This document shows positions 55,380 through 63,404 of a DNA stretch of 64,000 bases, piece by piece (position 1 is the first letter of the stretch; each line of letters starts with the position of its first letter). The stretch covers positions 1-64,000 of the forward strand of contig JBGPBV010000012.1 of NCBI GenBank assembly GCA_041481445.1, given 5' to 3'. The position numbers and the translations under genes are program-made. The notes under the pieces are model-generated. The model ran no database searches. It had not been told where the DNA came from and saw only the letters and a list, made by a program, of their open reading frames with translations. The DNA comes from AA29 sp041481445. Its GTDB lineage: Bacteria; Acidobacteriota; Vicinamibacteria; Fen-336.

Positions 55380-55520
55380 GTGGAGCGGGCGCGGATTCTG
55401 CTGCAGTACCATACCGGAAAGAATCTCTCGGCAATCCATAGAGCTTTAGACATCAGCCGTGTGACGATCTATCATTGCGCGCATAAAGCGCTGGATGATG
55501 GCTCGCCGGCTGTTGCCTAG
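55380..55520 (+). pseudogene. IS630-like transposase helix-turn-helix remnant
   Basis: A 46-codon frame starting GTG at 55380 reads ERARILLQYHTGKNLSAIHR, then ALDISRVTIYHCAHKAL. This is the N-terminal helix-turn-helix typical of IS630-family transposases, followed by a stop at 55518. The DDE catalytic part is missing. It could alternatively be a free-standing small DNA-binding protein, but a decayed insertion sequence fits the setting better. Confidence 0.5.
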
Positions 55521-55559
55521 CTCCGGAGACCGACCGTTCAGGCTGCCCCGGGCCTCCGG

Positions 55560-57290
55560 CTACTCGAGAATCTCGAAGTGAAGACCCCCGAAGACAACGG
55601 ACGCCATCGAGCCGTCGAGAGAGCCGATCCCGAAAAAGACGCCGAGGTCGTCGCGGTACTCGGTGTGGCCGGCGTAATCCCGGATGAGGGTCTCGCCGTC
55701 CACGGATACTGTCGCGCTCGCGCGGGCCGGATCGTATGCCATCTCCAGCCGCACCAGGCGCGGCGGCGGCGGCAGGCTCACCGCCGCGTGGATTCCATCC
55801 CGGCCGGTGCGAATCTGCTGGGTGGCGATGAGCTCGACGCGGTCTTGCGTCGCCTGGAAGCCCGCGTCGAACCGGCGCGCAAACTGGCCGGTTTCGACGG
55901 CGACACAGGCGTACCCAGACTCCGGCCTGCAGAGCGCCGATACCTTCCAGCCGCGACGGAAGGCCCATTCCTTCTGCCGTAGCGTCAGCCTCTTGTGCAG
56001 CTGCCCTTGATCCGGCGAAGCATATCGCATCGCACTGACGGCGCCGCCAGGGAACTCGCGTACGGCGCGCTCCGTCAGCTCCCGGTGAATGCTGAACCCC
56101 GCCATCACGGCGTCCGCGCCCCGAGGGAAATCGATGACGCGCTCCGCCGCGTCGAGCGGGGTCAACCAATCCCGCAGCCACCATCCTCCGGCGGCCGCCC
56201 CCGCGAGCGCCGTCGCCCCGCTCGCCAGCATGAAGCGCCGCGAGCGGCGCAGGAGCCAGAGCCGGGCGAGCCGTGAGTCGATCGCGCCCGCCTGGATTGC
56301 GTCCGCCAGCTCCGCGGCAAAGGCGCCGACCGGCGCCGGACGGCGCGCCGCGTCGAAGGCCAACGCGCGTGTGAGCAGCCGGCCCACCGCAGTTCCCAGG
56401 TCCGGCCGCAGCCGGTAGAACGCATCGCCCACGCCCTTTCGCTGCATTGCGGGCAGCGCAAACGGAGACGCCGAATCGAACGGGCGGGTTCCGGTGAGCA
56501 TCTCCCACGCGATCACGCCGAGCGAGTAGACGTCGCTCGCGGCTTCGGCCTTGCCCATCAGGTGCTCCGGCGCCATGTAGAACGCGCTGCCCATCAAATG
56601 GGTCGTGGTCTGGCGCGGGCCCGCCGGGTCTCCGACCTGGGCGATGCCGAAGTCGATCAGGAGCGGGTGCTCGCCATCTACGCGACGGACGAGCAGGATG
56701 TTCTCGGGCTTGAGGTCGCGATGCACTACGCCCTGGGCATGAGCGTAGCCGACGGCCTCGCCGATCTCGCGCAGCAGGCGCGCGGCGAACGCCGCGTCGA
56801 GCGGCCCGGCGGCGAGCGCGTCGCGCAGCGTGCGCCCTTCGTGAAAGGGCAGGACCAGGAAGAGGCGCCCGTCCTCGACCTCGCCGGCGTCGATCAGGCT
56901 CACGATGCCGGGATGATCCAGCCGCGTGAGGACAGAGGCCTCCTCGCGGAAGCGCCGGCGCATCCAGTCTTCCGACGACCAGAAGTCGTGCAGCAGCTTG
57001 ACGACGACCCGGCGCCTCTCGACCTGTTCGTCACAGGCTTCGTACACGACTCCCGAGCCGCCTCGCCCCAGCACGCTCTTCAGGCGATAGCGTCCGCCGA
57101 CCTGGCGGCCCAGCCAGGGGTTGTCCCGCTTCGGGCGGCCCTCCTCCAGGAAGCTCCCCGCGCGCTGGTGCCAAGTGAAGAGCTCGACCAGGTCGGGATC
57201 CCCGGACGAGGCGATCCGAGCCGCCGGATCGGGCGATTCCAGAGCCTCGGCCAGGCGCTCCGAGAGCTCCTCAAAACGGCTCCCGATCAC
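55560..57290 (-). CDS. Membrane Ser/Thr protein kinase with extracytoplasmic lectin-like domain
   Basis: 576 residues from GTG at 57290. The eukaryote-type kinase domain (about 68-330) is complete: VLGRGGSGVVYEA, ATP Lys in RRVVVKLL, HRDLKPENILL, IDFGIAQVGD and YMAPEHLMG. A membrane helix lies at about 355-380 (MLASGATALAGAAAGGWWL). The outer part of about 195 residues ends in a beta-sandwich-like stretch (ATVSVDGETLIRDYAG). The start overlaps the stop of an ECF sigma factor (GTGA at 57287-57290), so the kinase is expected to control that sigma factor. Signal unknown. Confidence 0.88.
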   Translation of the reverse strand: MIGSRFEELSERLAEALESPDPAARIASSGDPDLVELFTWHQRAGSFLEEGRPKRDNPWLGRQVGGRYRLKSVLGRGGSGVVYEACDEQVERRRVVVKLLHDFWSSEDWMRRRFREEASVLTRLDHPGIVSLIDAGEVEDGRLFLVLPFHEGRTLRDALAAGPLDAAFAARLLREIGEAVGYAHAQGVVHRDLKPENILLVRRVDGEHPLLIDFGIAQVGDPAGPRQTTTHLMGSAFYMAPEHLMGKAEAASDVYSLGVIAWEMLTGTRPFDSASPFALPAMQRKGVGDAFYRLRPDLGTAVGRLLTRALAFDAARRPAPVGAFAAELADAIQAGAIDSRLARLWLLRRSRRFMLASGATALAGAAAGGWWLRDWLTPLDAAERVIDFPRGADAVMAGFSIHRELTERAVREFPGGAVSAMRYASPDQGQLHKRLTLRQKEWAFRRGWKVSALCRPESGYACVAVETGQFARRFDAGFQATQDRVELIATQQIRTGRDGIHAAVSLPPPPRLVRLEMAYDPARASATVSVDGETLIRDYAGHTEYRDDLGVFFGIGSLDGSMASVVFGGLHFEILE

Positions 57291-57832
57291 GCCGGGTCTC
57301 CGTGAAGCTGGCTGTAGAGCCATGCTCGCGCGGCGAGCCAGTCGCGCTTGACCGTGGCCAGCGACACGTCGAGGCACTCCGCGATCTCCTCGGTCGACAT
57401 GCCCGCGAAGTAGCGCAGCTCGACGACCCGGGCCGCGCGCGGCTGAGCCTCTTCCAGCTTGCGGAGCGCGAGGTCCAGGTCGAGCGTGCTCTCCTCGCCC
57501 CGATCGTCGACGCGCATGGAACTGACGACCCTTTCGTGTGTCGCGCGGCGGCGGGCGTGATCGACGAGGATCTGGCGCATCAACCGCGAGCACAGCGACA
57601 GGAAGTGCACGCGGTCGCTGAGCTCCAAGGCCTCGAGCGCCACGAACTTCTGCCAGGCCTCGTTCACGAGGGCCGTGGGCTGCAGCACATGGCCCGGGCG
57701 CTCGTGTCGAAAATGGGCCTGGGCGATCCGGTGAAGCTCCGGATAGGCCTTTTCGGCCAGGCGATCCGCGGCCGCCCGGTCCCCGGATCGCAGTCGCCGC
57801 AGAAGGGACGTGATCTCGCCGGGCTGAGACAT
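57287..57832 (-). CDS. ECF RNA polymerase sigma factor (TIGR02999 type)
   Basis: 181 residues. Region 2: YPELHRIAQAHFRHERPGHV, QPTALVNEAWQKFV and HFLSLCSRLMRQILVDHARR. Region 4: LRYFAGMSTEEIAECLDVSL with ATVKRDWLAARAWL. These match the ECF family frequent in Acidobacteriota that travels with Ser/Thr kinases instead of membrane anti-sigma factors. The start is set at MSQPGEITS (57832); the longer open frame to 58141 lacks family similarity. It is cotranscribed with the kinase and divergent from the secreted beta-helix/collagen-like gene, a possible target. Confidence 0.88.
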   Translation of the reverse strand: MSQPGEITSLLRRLRSGDRAAADRLAEKAYPELHRIAQAHFRHERPGHVLQPTALVNEAWQKFVALEALELSDRVHFLSLCSRLMRQILVDHARRRATHERVVSSMRVDDRGEESTLDLDLALRKLEEAQPRAARVVELRYFAGMSTEEIAECLDVSLATVKRDWLAARAWLYSQLHGDPA

Positions 57833-58046
57833 CTGGCCTCGGAGAAAGGGGCCGGAGTGTAGCACGGCGGGGAAATCCCGGCCAAGGAGGAGCGTGAGCC
57901 GATTCGACGCCCTCGTTCGCCTACGGTGTAAGGACGCAATCCAGAAGTTCCATGAAACGGAGGTCTCCAGTGGCCGCCCAGCCCGCTCGCTTCTTGTGAC
58001 CCCGGTTGCCCCCGGTTTCCGCCATGTGCAGGTACCAGGAGGATCT

Positions 58047-59585
58047 ATGTTTCGCATCCGGCTCGTGCTCTTGACCGAGGCGTTAGCGGCGGCATTGCTC
58101 CTTGTCGTCGCGCACCCCGCGGCGGCACAGAACACGATCAATCAAACGACGTGCGGCGGCGTCACTGGCGTCCCCAGTTGCTGGACGAACGGGTTTCTCC
58201 AGGATATCGCGGTCGATTGCAATACCAGCTTCGTGCTAACCGCACTGGCCCAGATCAAGGATCGCAGCGGCCCGAACCGCATCACAGTCTCGGGGACCTG
58301 CCCGACCTTTCCCGTGGTCGGCTTCAACCGTCTCACCATCGAGGGCAACGGCGCGACCATCACGGGGGGCGTGAACATCGACAACTCGCGGGACATCCTG
58401 CTCAAGTCGCTGACGCTCGACTTCACTGGATTCGCGGGTCGGAACCTGAGCGCGAACGGCTCTCAGGTTACGCTCGATGGCGTCACGGTCAAGAACGTCA
58501 CGAACGAAGCGGCAATCGCACTGGGCGGCAGCGTTCTCGCCTTCACAGGCAGCCCGAGCCTGATTACGGACAACAGCTGCGTCGGCATCAGCGTCGACTC
58601 AGGATCCGGCCTGAACGTCGCGAACGTCACGGTCAGCAACAACGGCTTCGGACAAGGCTGTGGCGGCCAGCGTCACGGCATCCGAGTGCGCAGCGGCGGA
58701 TCGGTCACGCTGTCGAACGGGTATTGGGGGAACAGCGGCTACGTCGACCAGCCGCTCGACATCTCGGGCAACAGCAGCAATGGCATCGATATCGAAGGCG
58801 GCACGCTGATGACGCACGCCGAGGCCGGAAACGGCACGATCCGCATTCACGACAACGCCGGCTCGGGCCTCGAGATGTCCGAGGGGTTCGCTGATATCGA
58901 AGGGCATCTCCAGTTCGATGGCAACATGCCCAACGGTCAGGACGGCTTCCCGTCGGGGAACCAGATCCTGGCGCTCGGCGGCACGCTGGCGATCGGGCAG
59001 GGCGTCGTGGTCCAGGGACAGAACGGTGGAGCGCTGGCGGCGTTCGATGCCTTCGTCCTCATCGGTGATGGCGGCCCGATGACGATCTCGGGCGGAGTGT
59101 TCCTCAATCTCAACTCCGTTGGCGTCATTGAAGGAACCAACAGCATCGACACGATGACCTGCGATGGCACGTCGTACGCTTACAACCCCGGCAACATCCC
59201 GACCAGCGGGCCGAATACGTGCCCGAGCGCCGGACCAACCGGCATCACCGGACCGCAGGGCGAAAGGGGACCACAGGGGATTCAGGGTATCCAGGGCCCG
59301 CCAGGAATGCCCGGCGGCATCGCGGGCCTCGAACGCGTGACGACGCAGGTCACCTTCATCCTGGCGAGGAACGCTAGTAGGGGGCTGACTGCGACGTGCC
59401 CGGCAGGGAAGGTGGTGATCGGCGGCGCAGCCGGCACCGGCGACCCCACGTTCGCCATCATCTCGAGTGGACCCGGACCCAACGCTACCACTCAGTGGTC
59501 CGCAAACTTCTGGAATACGGCGAGTGACACGCATCCCCGTCCCCGTGCTGCGCGCGTCACCGCCATCTGCGCCTTCGCGCAGTGA
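58047..59585 (+). CDS. Secreted beta-helix protein with collagen-like segment
   Basis: 512 residues; AGGAGG lies 5 bases before the ATG at 58047. Signal peptide MFRIRLVLLTEALAAALLLV, cleavage at AAAQ. Residues about 60-370 show short Ile/Leu-Asn-Gly repeats typical of a right-handed parallel beta-helix (VGFNRLTIEGNGATITGG, SLTLDFTG, NVTVSNNGFG). A collagen-like G-x-y stretch of about ten triplets follows (GPQGERGPQGIQGIQGPPG), then a small C-terminal domain (GLTATCPAGKVVIGGAAGTG) ending ARVTAICAFAQ. Probably a surface or secreted adhesin-like protein forming trimers via the collagen part. Divergent from the sigma factor/kinase unit. Confidence 0.8.
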   Translation: MFRIRLVLLTEALAAALLLVVAHPAAAQNTINQTTCGGVTGVPSCWTNGFLQDIAVDCNTSFVLTALAQIKDRSGPNRITVSGTCPTFPVVGFNRLTIEGNGATITGGVNIDNSRDILLKSLTLDFTGFAGRNLSANGSQVTLDGVTVKNVTNEAAIALGGSVLAFTGSPSLITDNSCVGISVDSGSGLNVANVTVSNNGFGQGCGGQRHGIRVRSGGSVTLSNGYWGNSGYVDQPLDISGNSSNGIDIEGGTLMTHAEAGNGTIRIHDNAGSGLEMSEGFADIEGHLQFDGNMPNGQDGFPSGNQILALGGTLAIGQGVVVQGQNGGALAAFDAFVLIGDGGPMTISGGVFLNLNSVGVIEGTNSIDTMTCDGTSYAYNPGNIPTSGPNTCPSAGPTGITGPQGERGPQGIQGIQGPPGMPGGIAGLERVTTQVTFILARNASRGLTATCPAGKVVIGGAAGTGDPTFAIISSGPGPNATTQWSANFWNTASDTHPRPRAARVTAICAFAQ

Positions 59586-59730
59586 TGAATGGGCGGGGGC
59601 GTCTCCAGGCGTGTTGCCTCGAGACGCGCCCTCCCTGTGTAACAAGAGCGTAGGTGAAACAAGAGCGATTGGCCAGTCGAGCCGCGTCGTCGCGGGCGGC
59701 CAACCCCTACCTATGGCCTCCGTGATCGTA

Positions 59731-59905
59731 CCCCGGCACATTCGCTCGTCCCGGTCCGGGGTGCTCGGTCGCGCCAACCCCGCGCCGCGCGCACACTCCA
59801 TCGCACCGTGGTCCACCCACGCTCTCCCCCCGCGGCTACGCTACCTCCTCGCCTGCCCCGTGGCCACGCCCTGCGCCCTCGTCCTCGTCACCGAGCACCT
59901 TAAGG
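59731..59905 (-). mobile_element. IS91-family remnant, second copy of the terminal part
   Basis: 175 bp nearly identical to 54313-54486 in the same orientation, including the stop-proximal codons (VLGDEDEGAGRGHGAGEEV). A one-base indel lies in the C-run near 59826. Upstream coding sequence is missing here; the matching piece lies inverted at 60083-60240. Confidence 0.6.
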
Positions 59906-60082
59906 AGCCTAGAAGCCCGTTTTGAGAGGCGTCCAGACGGAATTGGCAGGAACCATTCGGGCGCTGAGGAGCTGTCGTATCCCCAGAGCCATTCGGCGGC
60001 GGCCGAAATCGATGGAAGTGTCCAAGGCATCACCGGCCGGCGCGACGGGCGGCCATGGCCCGCAGCACGGCCTGCCGTGCTC
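59906..60082. other. Unique spacer between two IS91 remnant pieces
   Basis: This 177-bp stretch has no counterpart in the left remnant copy and no convincing reading frame. It marks a rearrangement junction. Confidence 0.4.
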
Positions 60083-60240
60083 GCCTGTCCCACCTGCCAG
60101 GGGCGGATGAAGCTGCTCGCGCTGGTCAAAGGTCTCCGCGAGCATCGCCCGTTACCTCGCCACGGTGGGCGAGGCGACCGAGGTGCCGCAGCGGTCGCCG
60201 GGTCGCGGTCCGCCGTATTGGAAGAGCCGCGTGCTACGCC
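60083..60240 (+). pseudogene. IS91-family transposase fragment, inverted and frameshifted
   Basis: This is the reverse complement of 54485-54641. It encodes CPTCQGRMKLLALVKG in one frame and VPQRSPGRGPPYWKSRVLR in another, because of one extra base near 60130 (GGAGACC versus GGGACC in the left copy). Non-functional. Confidence 0.6.
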
Positions 60241-60363
60241 AGGCTCTAGGGGGGACCGCTGTATCTCGAGCCTTCATTCAGGTGGCAACGGGAAAGGGCA
60301 GAGAACCCCCGGACATTCCACGCAGAAGAGGCCCCGTCAAGACGACACGCAGCCGAGAGATCC

Positions 60364-60678
60364 GTGGAGAACGTATTTTTGCCGTCCGTGCACACGCCCG
60401 TGGTGTCAACGGCTGTCGGGACGAAGTCGACAAAGCCCACGCCTGGCGCTCCACAGGGCGACGACAAGTGGTCCTTGCGGCTCACCCTCGAGCAGCCGGC
60501 GCTTTTCCCCGCGGAGGCGCAGAAGGAGCTGGGCACGGTCGCCTTCTCGGAAGCCGAGGCGCGCCTGCTGGCCTCGGACGTGTTCGTGACGAGCGAGTTG
60601 CAGCTCCCGGACACGGTGCGCACGCTGGACTTCGCGCTGGACCTCTCCGACCCGCGGCTCATGGCGATCGGGCTGTGA
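60364..60678 (+). CDS. Hypothetical protein, possibly a truncated gene
   Basis: 104 residues from GTG at 60364. The C-terminal two thirds looks coding (DKWSLRLTLEQPALFPAEAQ, FSEAEARLLASDVFVTSELQ, TLDFALDLSDPRLMAIGL); the first 20 residues do not. No ribosome binding site or family recognised. It lies next to IS91 debris, so it may be the surviving end of a longer gene. Confidence 0.4.
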   Translation: MENVFLPSVHTPVVSTAVGTKSTKPTPGAPQGDDKWSLRLTLEQPALFPAEAQKELGTVAFSEAEARLLASDVFVTSELQLPDTVRTLDFALDLSDPRLMAIGL

Positions 60679-60761
60679 GACGGATTCGTTCGTCCCGAGG
60701 TTGAGTCGGTCGCCCTCGAGCGAACTTGTTCCGGAACAAGTTCGCCGCGCGGTGGAGCTCC

Positions 60762-62849
60762 CTACTGGACGAGGACCAGCATCTGCACGACGCCGGTCCC
60801 GGACGCGAGCGGCGACAGCGCCTTGCCGATCACGCTGCCGACCACGGGCTCGGCGCTCGTGCGCATTGCGCGACCGCGCGTGGCGGAGGCGATGAGCCGA
60901 TCGCCGGGCCGGATCGGCCCGTTCTCCGCGGTGGCCTTGACCGGCACGATGCCCACGACCGCCAGCGGGACCTTCCCCGCGTGGTCCTCGCCGTCGGAGG
61001 CCCCGCCGAGGAAGCCGGGCTGAGTGGAGAACACGCCCACGACCGTCGTCTGGCCCGGCTCGCTGCTCTTGACGAGCGAGCCGTCGGTCCCGATGGCCAG
61101 GACGTCGCCCGGCTCGAGCCCGCTCTCCCCCGCCAGCATCTCCGCGAAGTCGGCGCCGCCGCCGCTGACCGTGCCGCGGACGTGGAGGTTCCCGTCACCA
61201 TCGAGCCTCATCTGGCGGAAGCCGCCCGTGCCGGGATCGTCCTGGATGTCCGAATGCGTGCCGCCCCGGAACCAGTCGAAGCCGTAGTCGCTGCGGGAGT
61301 AATGCGCGGAGCCCTGGACCCCGATGCCGTACCCGCTCCCCCACAGGTCCAGCATCTGGCGCGTCTGGGACCCGAACCCCAACCGCCCCGTCATCTGGGT
61401 ATTGCCGCTCACCGTGAGCGAGGCCCCTAGTGAAGGAGTGTTGGTGTTGATCGCGACGCCGCCGGCGGCGCGGACAAGGAACTGGTTGGCTCCGGTCGAG
61501 GTGAAGAAGGTGGCCAGGGAATCGGCCCAGACGAACGTACCCTCGTCGCCGTTGGCATCGCCGGTCTGGCTGGGATCGCGCACCCGGGCGGAGTGGCCGG
61601 CGGCAAAGGAGAGAGCGCCTCCGGCGAGGTTGGCGCTGCCACCGGCGACGGTGGAGGCAAAGCCGGAGGACCTGTTGGAGGTGCCGCCGGCGACCGTCGA
61701 ATAGTCTCCTGTCGCATTGTTGAAGCTGCCGCCCGCCACCGTCGACGTGGACCCTGTGGCGTTGTTCACCGCACCACCTCCAACCGTCGCGGCAACGAAG
61801 GCAGTATTCACAGTTCCACCAGACACCACCGCCTGTGCGCCGGTGATCCGATTGCCGTCACCGCCAGCGATGACGGAATCGAGGCCGCTGGCATCGATCT
61901 GGTTGTCCAAGCCGCCGGACACGGTCGCGAAGTTGGCCGCCACCGAGTTCGGGTACAAGTTCAGTCCTCTCTCCCCTCCGCCGATGACGACCGCGCCTTG
62001 AGAACCGGCGGCGGTGGAGCTGCCCTCGTATCCCAGCATGAGGTTGGGCGCGCGGTCGGACCCTCCGGTATTCGGCTCGATCCGCATGGTGCGCAAGTTG
62101 TTCACGCGCACCTCCAGCGGCTGGCTGTCGGTGGTGCCGATGAAGTTCACCGCCGGGTCCGTGCCCGCATTTCCGGTCCGGCTCCAGTCCGCGCCGGTCG
62201 TATCCGGCTGGCATCCCACCGTCCCGTTCTGGTTGATCGTCTGGATCGAGCTGCCCGCCGGGCAGCCCTCGTTGACGCGGGACTGCACCACTTTCGCATC
62301 GACCGCGAGGGTCACGGCGCCGGAGGTGCCGCCCCCGGCCAGGCCCGTCCCCGCGGTGACGCTGGTGATGTCGCCGCTGTCCGCGTCCGTGCCGCAGGCC
62401 CACGTCGATCCCGACCACTTGGCGACCTCGCCGTTCGCGCAGGACAGGCCGGCGACGGTGGACGCGTTCACGGAGAACAGCGCGTTCGGCGTCGGGGTCA
62501 GCTCCTGGCGAGGAGCCAGGACGGCGTAGGTGCCCGTGCTGGCGCCCGGACGCACTTCGACCTGGAGCCAGCGCTTGCTGCCGGCGAACGTCGTCCCGAA
62601 GTCGAGGCTCACCGTGAAGAGGCCGCCCGTCACCGTCACGTCGTCCCGGGTCACGCTGGGACCGACCTGGCTGCCTCCGATCACGGCGTCGAGCAGCGTG
62701 AACCGAAGGTCGTAGGTCCCGCTGGCCGGGCCGGCCCCGTCGGTGAGCCGGCCTTGATAGGTGAAGGACGTGCCCAGGGCCGTTTGGGCCAGCGCCAGCG
62801 GGCCGCAGGCCAGGGCGAGGATTCCCGGCAGGAGAAGACGACGGACCAT
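60762..62849 (-). CDS. Large secreted protein with YadA-head-like repeats and a peptidase-G2-like C-terminus
   Basis: 695 residues. Signal peptide MVRRLLLPGILALACGPLAL, cleavage at ALAQ. An N-terminal beta-domain (FTYQGRLTDGAGPASGTYDL) is followed at about 310-420 by short repeats of the type ATVSGGLDNQIDASG, STVAGGSFNNATGDYSTVAG, as in trimeric autotransporter heads and phage-tail fibres. The C-terminal module (GGGADFAEMLAGESGLEPGD, VVGVFSTQPGFLGG, AENGPIRPGDRLIASATRGR) resembles the intramolecular-chaperone/peptidase G2 type domain. No membrane anchor domain is present. The same C-terminal module recurs at 62971-63270. Likely a surface fibre; function unknown. Confidence 0.75.
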   Translation of the reverse strand: MVRRLLLPGILALACGPLALAQTALGTSFTYQGRLTDGAGPASGTYDLRFTLLDAVIGGSQVGPSVTRDDVTVTGGLFTVSLDFGTTFAGSKRWLQVEVRPGASTGTYAVLAPRQELTPTPNALFSVNASTVAGLSCANGEVAKWSGSTWACGTDADSGDITSVTAGTGLAGGGTSGAVTLAVDAKVVQSRVNEGCPAGSSIQTINQNGTVGCQPDTTGADWSRTGNAGTDPAVNFIGTTDSQPLEVRVNNLRTMRIEPNTGGSDRAPNLMLGYEGSSTAAGSQGAVVIGGGERGLNLYPNSVAANFATVSGGLDNQIDASGLDSVIAGGDGNRITGAQAVVSGGTVNTAFVAATVGGGAVNNATGSTSTVAGGSFNNATGDYSTVAGGTSNRSSGFASTVAGGSANLAGGALSFAAGHSARVRDPSQTGDANGDEGTFVWADSLATFFTSTGANQFLVRAAGGVAINTNTPSLGASLTVSGNTQMTGRLGFGSQTRQMLDLWGSGYGIGVQGSAHYSRSDYGFDWFRGGTHSDIQDDPGTGGFRQMRLDGDGNLHVRGTVSGGGADFAEMLAGESGLEPGDVLAIGTDGSLVKSSEPGQTTVVGVFSTQPGFLGGASDGEDHAGKVPLAVVGIVPVKATAENGPIRPGDRLIASATRGRAMRTSAEPVVGSVIGKALSPLASGTGVVQMLVLVQ

Positions 62850-62970
62850 GGCCGCACCTCCAGGGCACGAGACGCGGTCGCGCTGGACCGGATCAGGCCT
62901 TACGCGAAACGCGCAAACGGCGGCCAGAACGTCTCACGGACGGGCGGCCGCGGCAAGGGTCGCCCGCGCG

Positions 62971-63404
62971 CTACTGGACCAGCACCAGCATCTGCACGGT
63001 GCCGACACCCGACACGAGCGGCGAGAGGGCCTTGCCAATCACGGTGCCGACCCGGGGCTCGGCCACCGTCCGCATGGCATGGCCGCGCGTGGCCGAAGCG
63101 ATCACTCGATCGCCGGGGCGGATCGGCCCGTTCTCGGCGCTGGCTTTGACGGGCACGATGCCCACGACGGCCAATGGCACCTTGCCCGCGAGACCGTGCC
63201 CATCGGCGGCGCCGCCCAGGAAGCCCGGCTGAGTGGAGAAGACGCCGACGACCGTGGCGGGCCTCGCACGTCCAGCCTGGACGAGGTCGGTGTCGAAGAC
63301 GGCCACGTCGGCCAGCTTGCCGGGGGCGAGGGTTCCCTTCCGGTCCTCCTCGAAGGAGGCCCAGGCCGGCCCCTTCGTAGGAAGGCGGGTGCTCCCGTGA
63401 GCGG
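62971..63404 (-). pseudogene. Chimeric remnant: amidohydrolase scrap joined to a duplicated C-terminal module
   Basis: One open frame runs from the stop of the upstream gene to 62971. Its first part reads GPAWASFEEDRKGTLAPGKL then ADVAVFDTDL, the classic end of amidohydrolase-family (TIM-barrel) proteins. It then passes directly into VVGVFSTQPGFLGGAADG and onward to VQMLVLVQ, a close paralogue of the last 100 residues of the 60762-62849 protein. Neither parent is complete and no start codon with a ribosome binding site is evident. I read it as a recombination scar; a translated fusion cannot be excluded. Confidence 0.5.

Noticed and set aside
57833..58141. N-terminal extension of the ECF sigma factor
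   Set aside because: The family similarity begins at MSQPGEITS; the upstream codons overlap the divergent promoter region and the start of the secreted protein gene.
58047..62849. Prophage tail region
   Set aside because: Collagen-like, YadA-like and G2-like modules occur in tail fibres, but there are signal peptides and no capsid, terminase, tape-measure or lysis genes.
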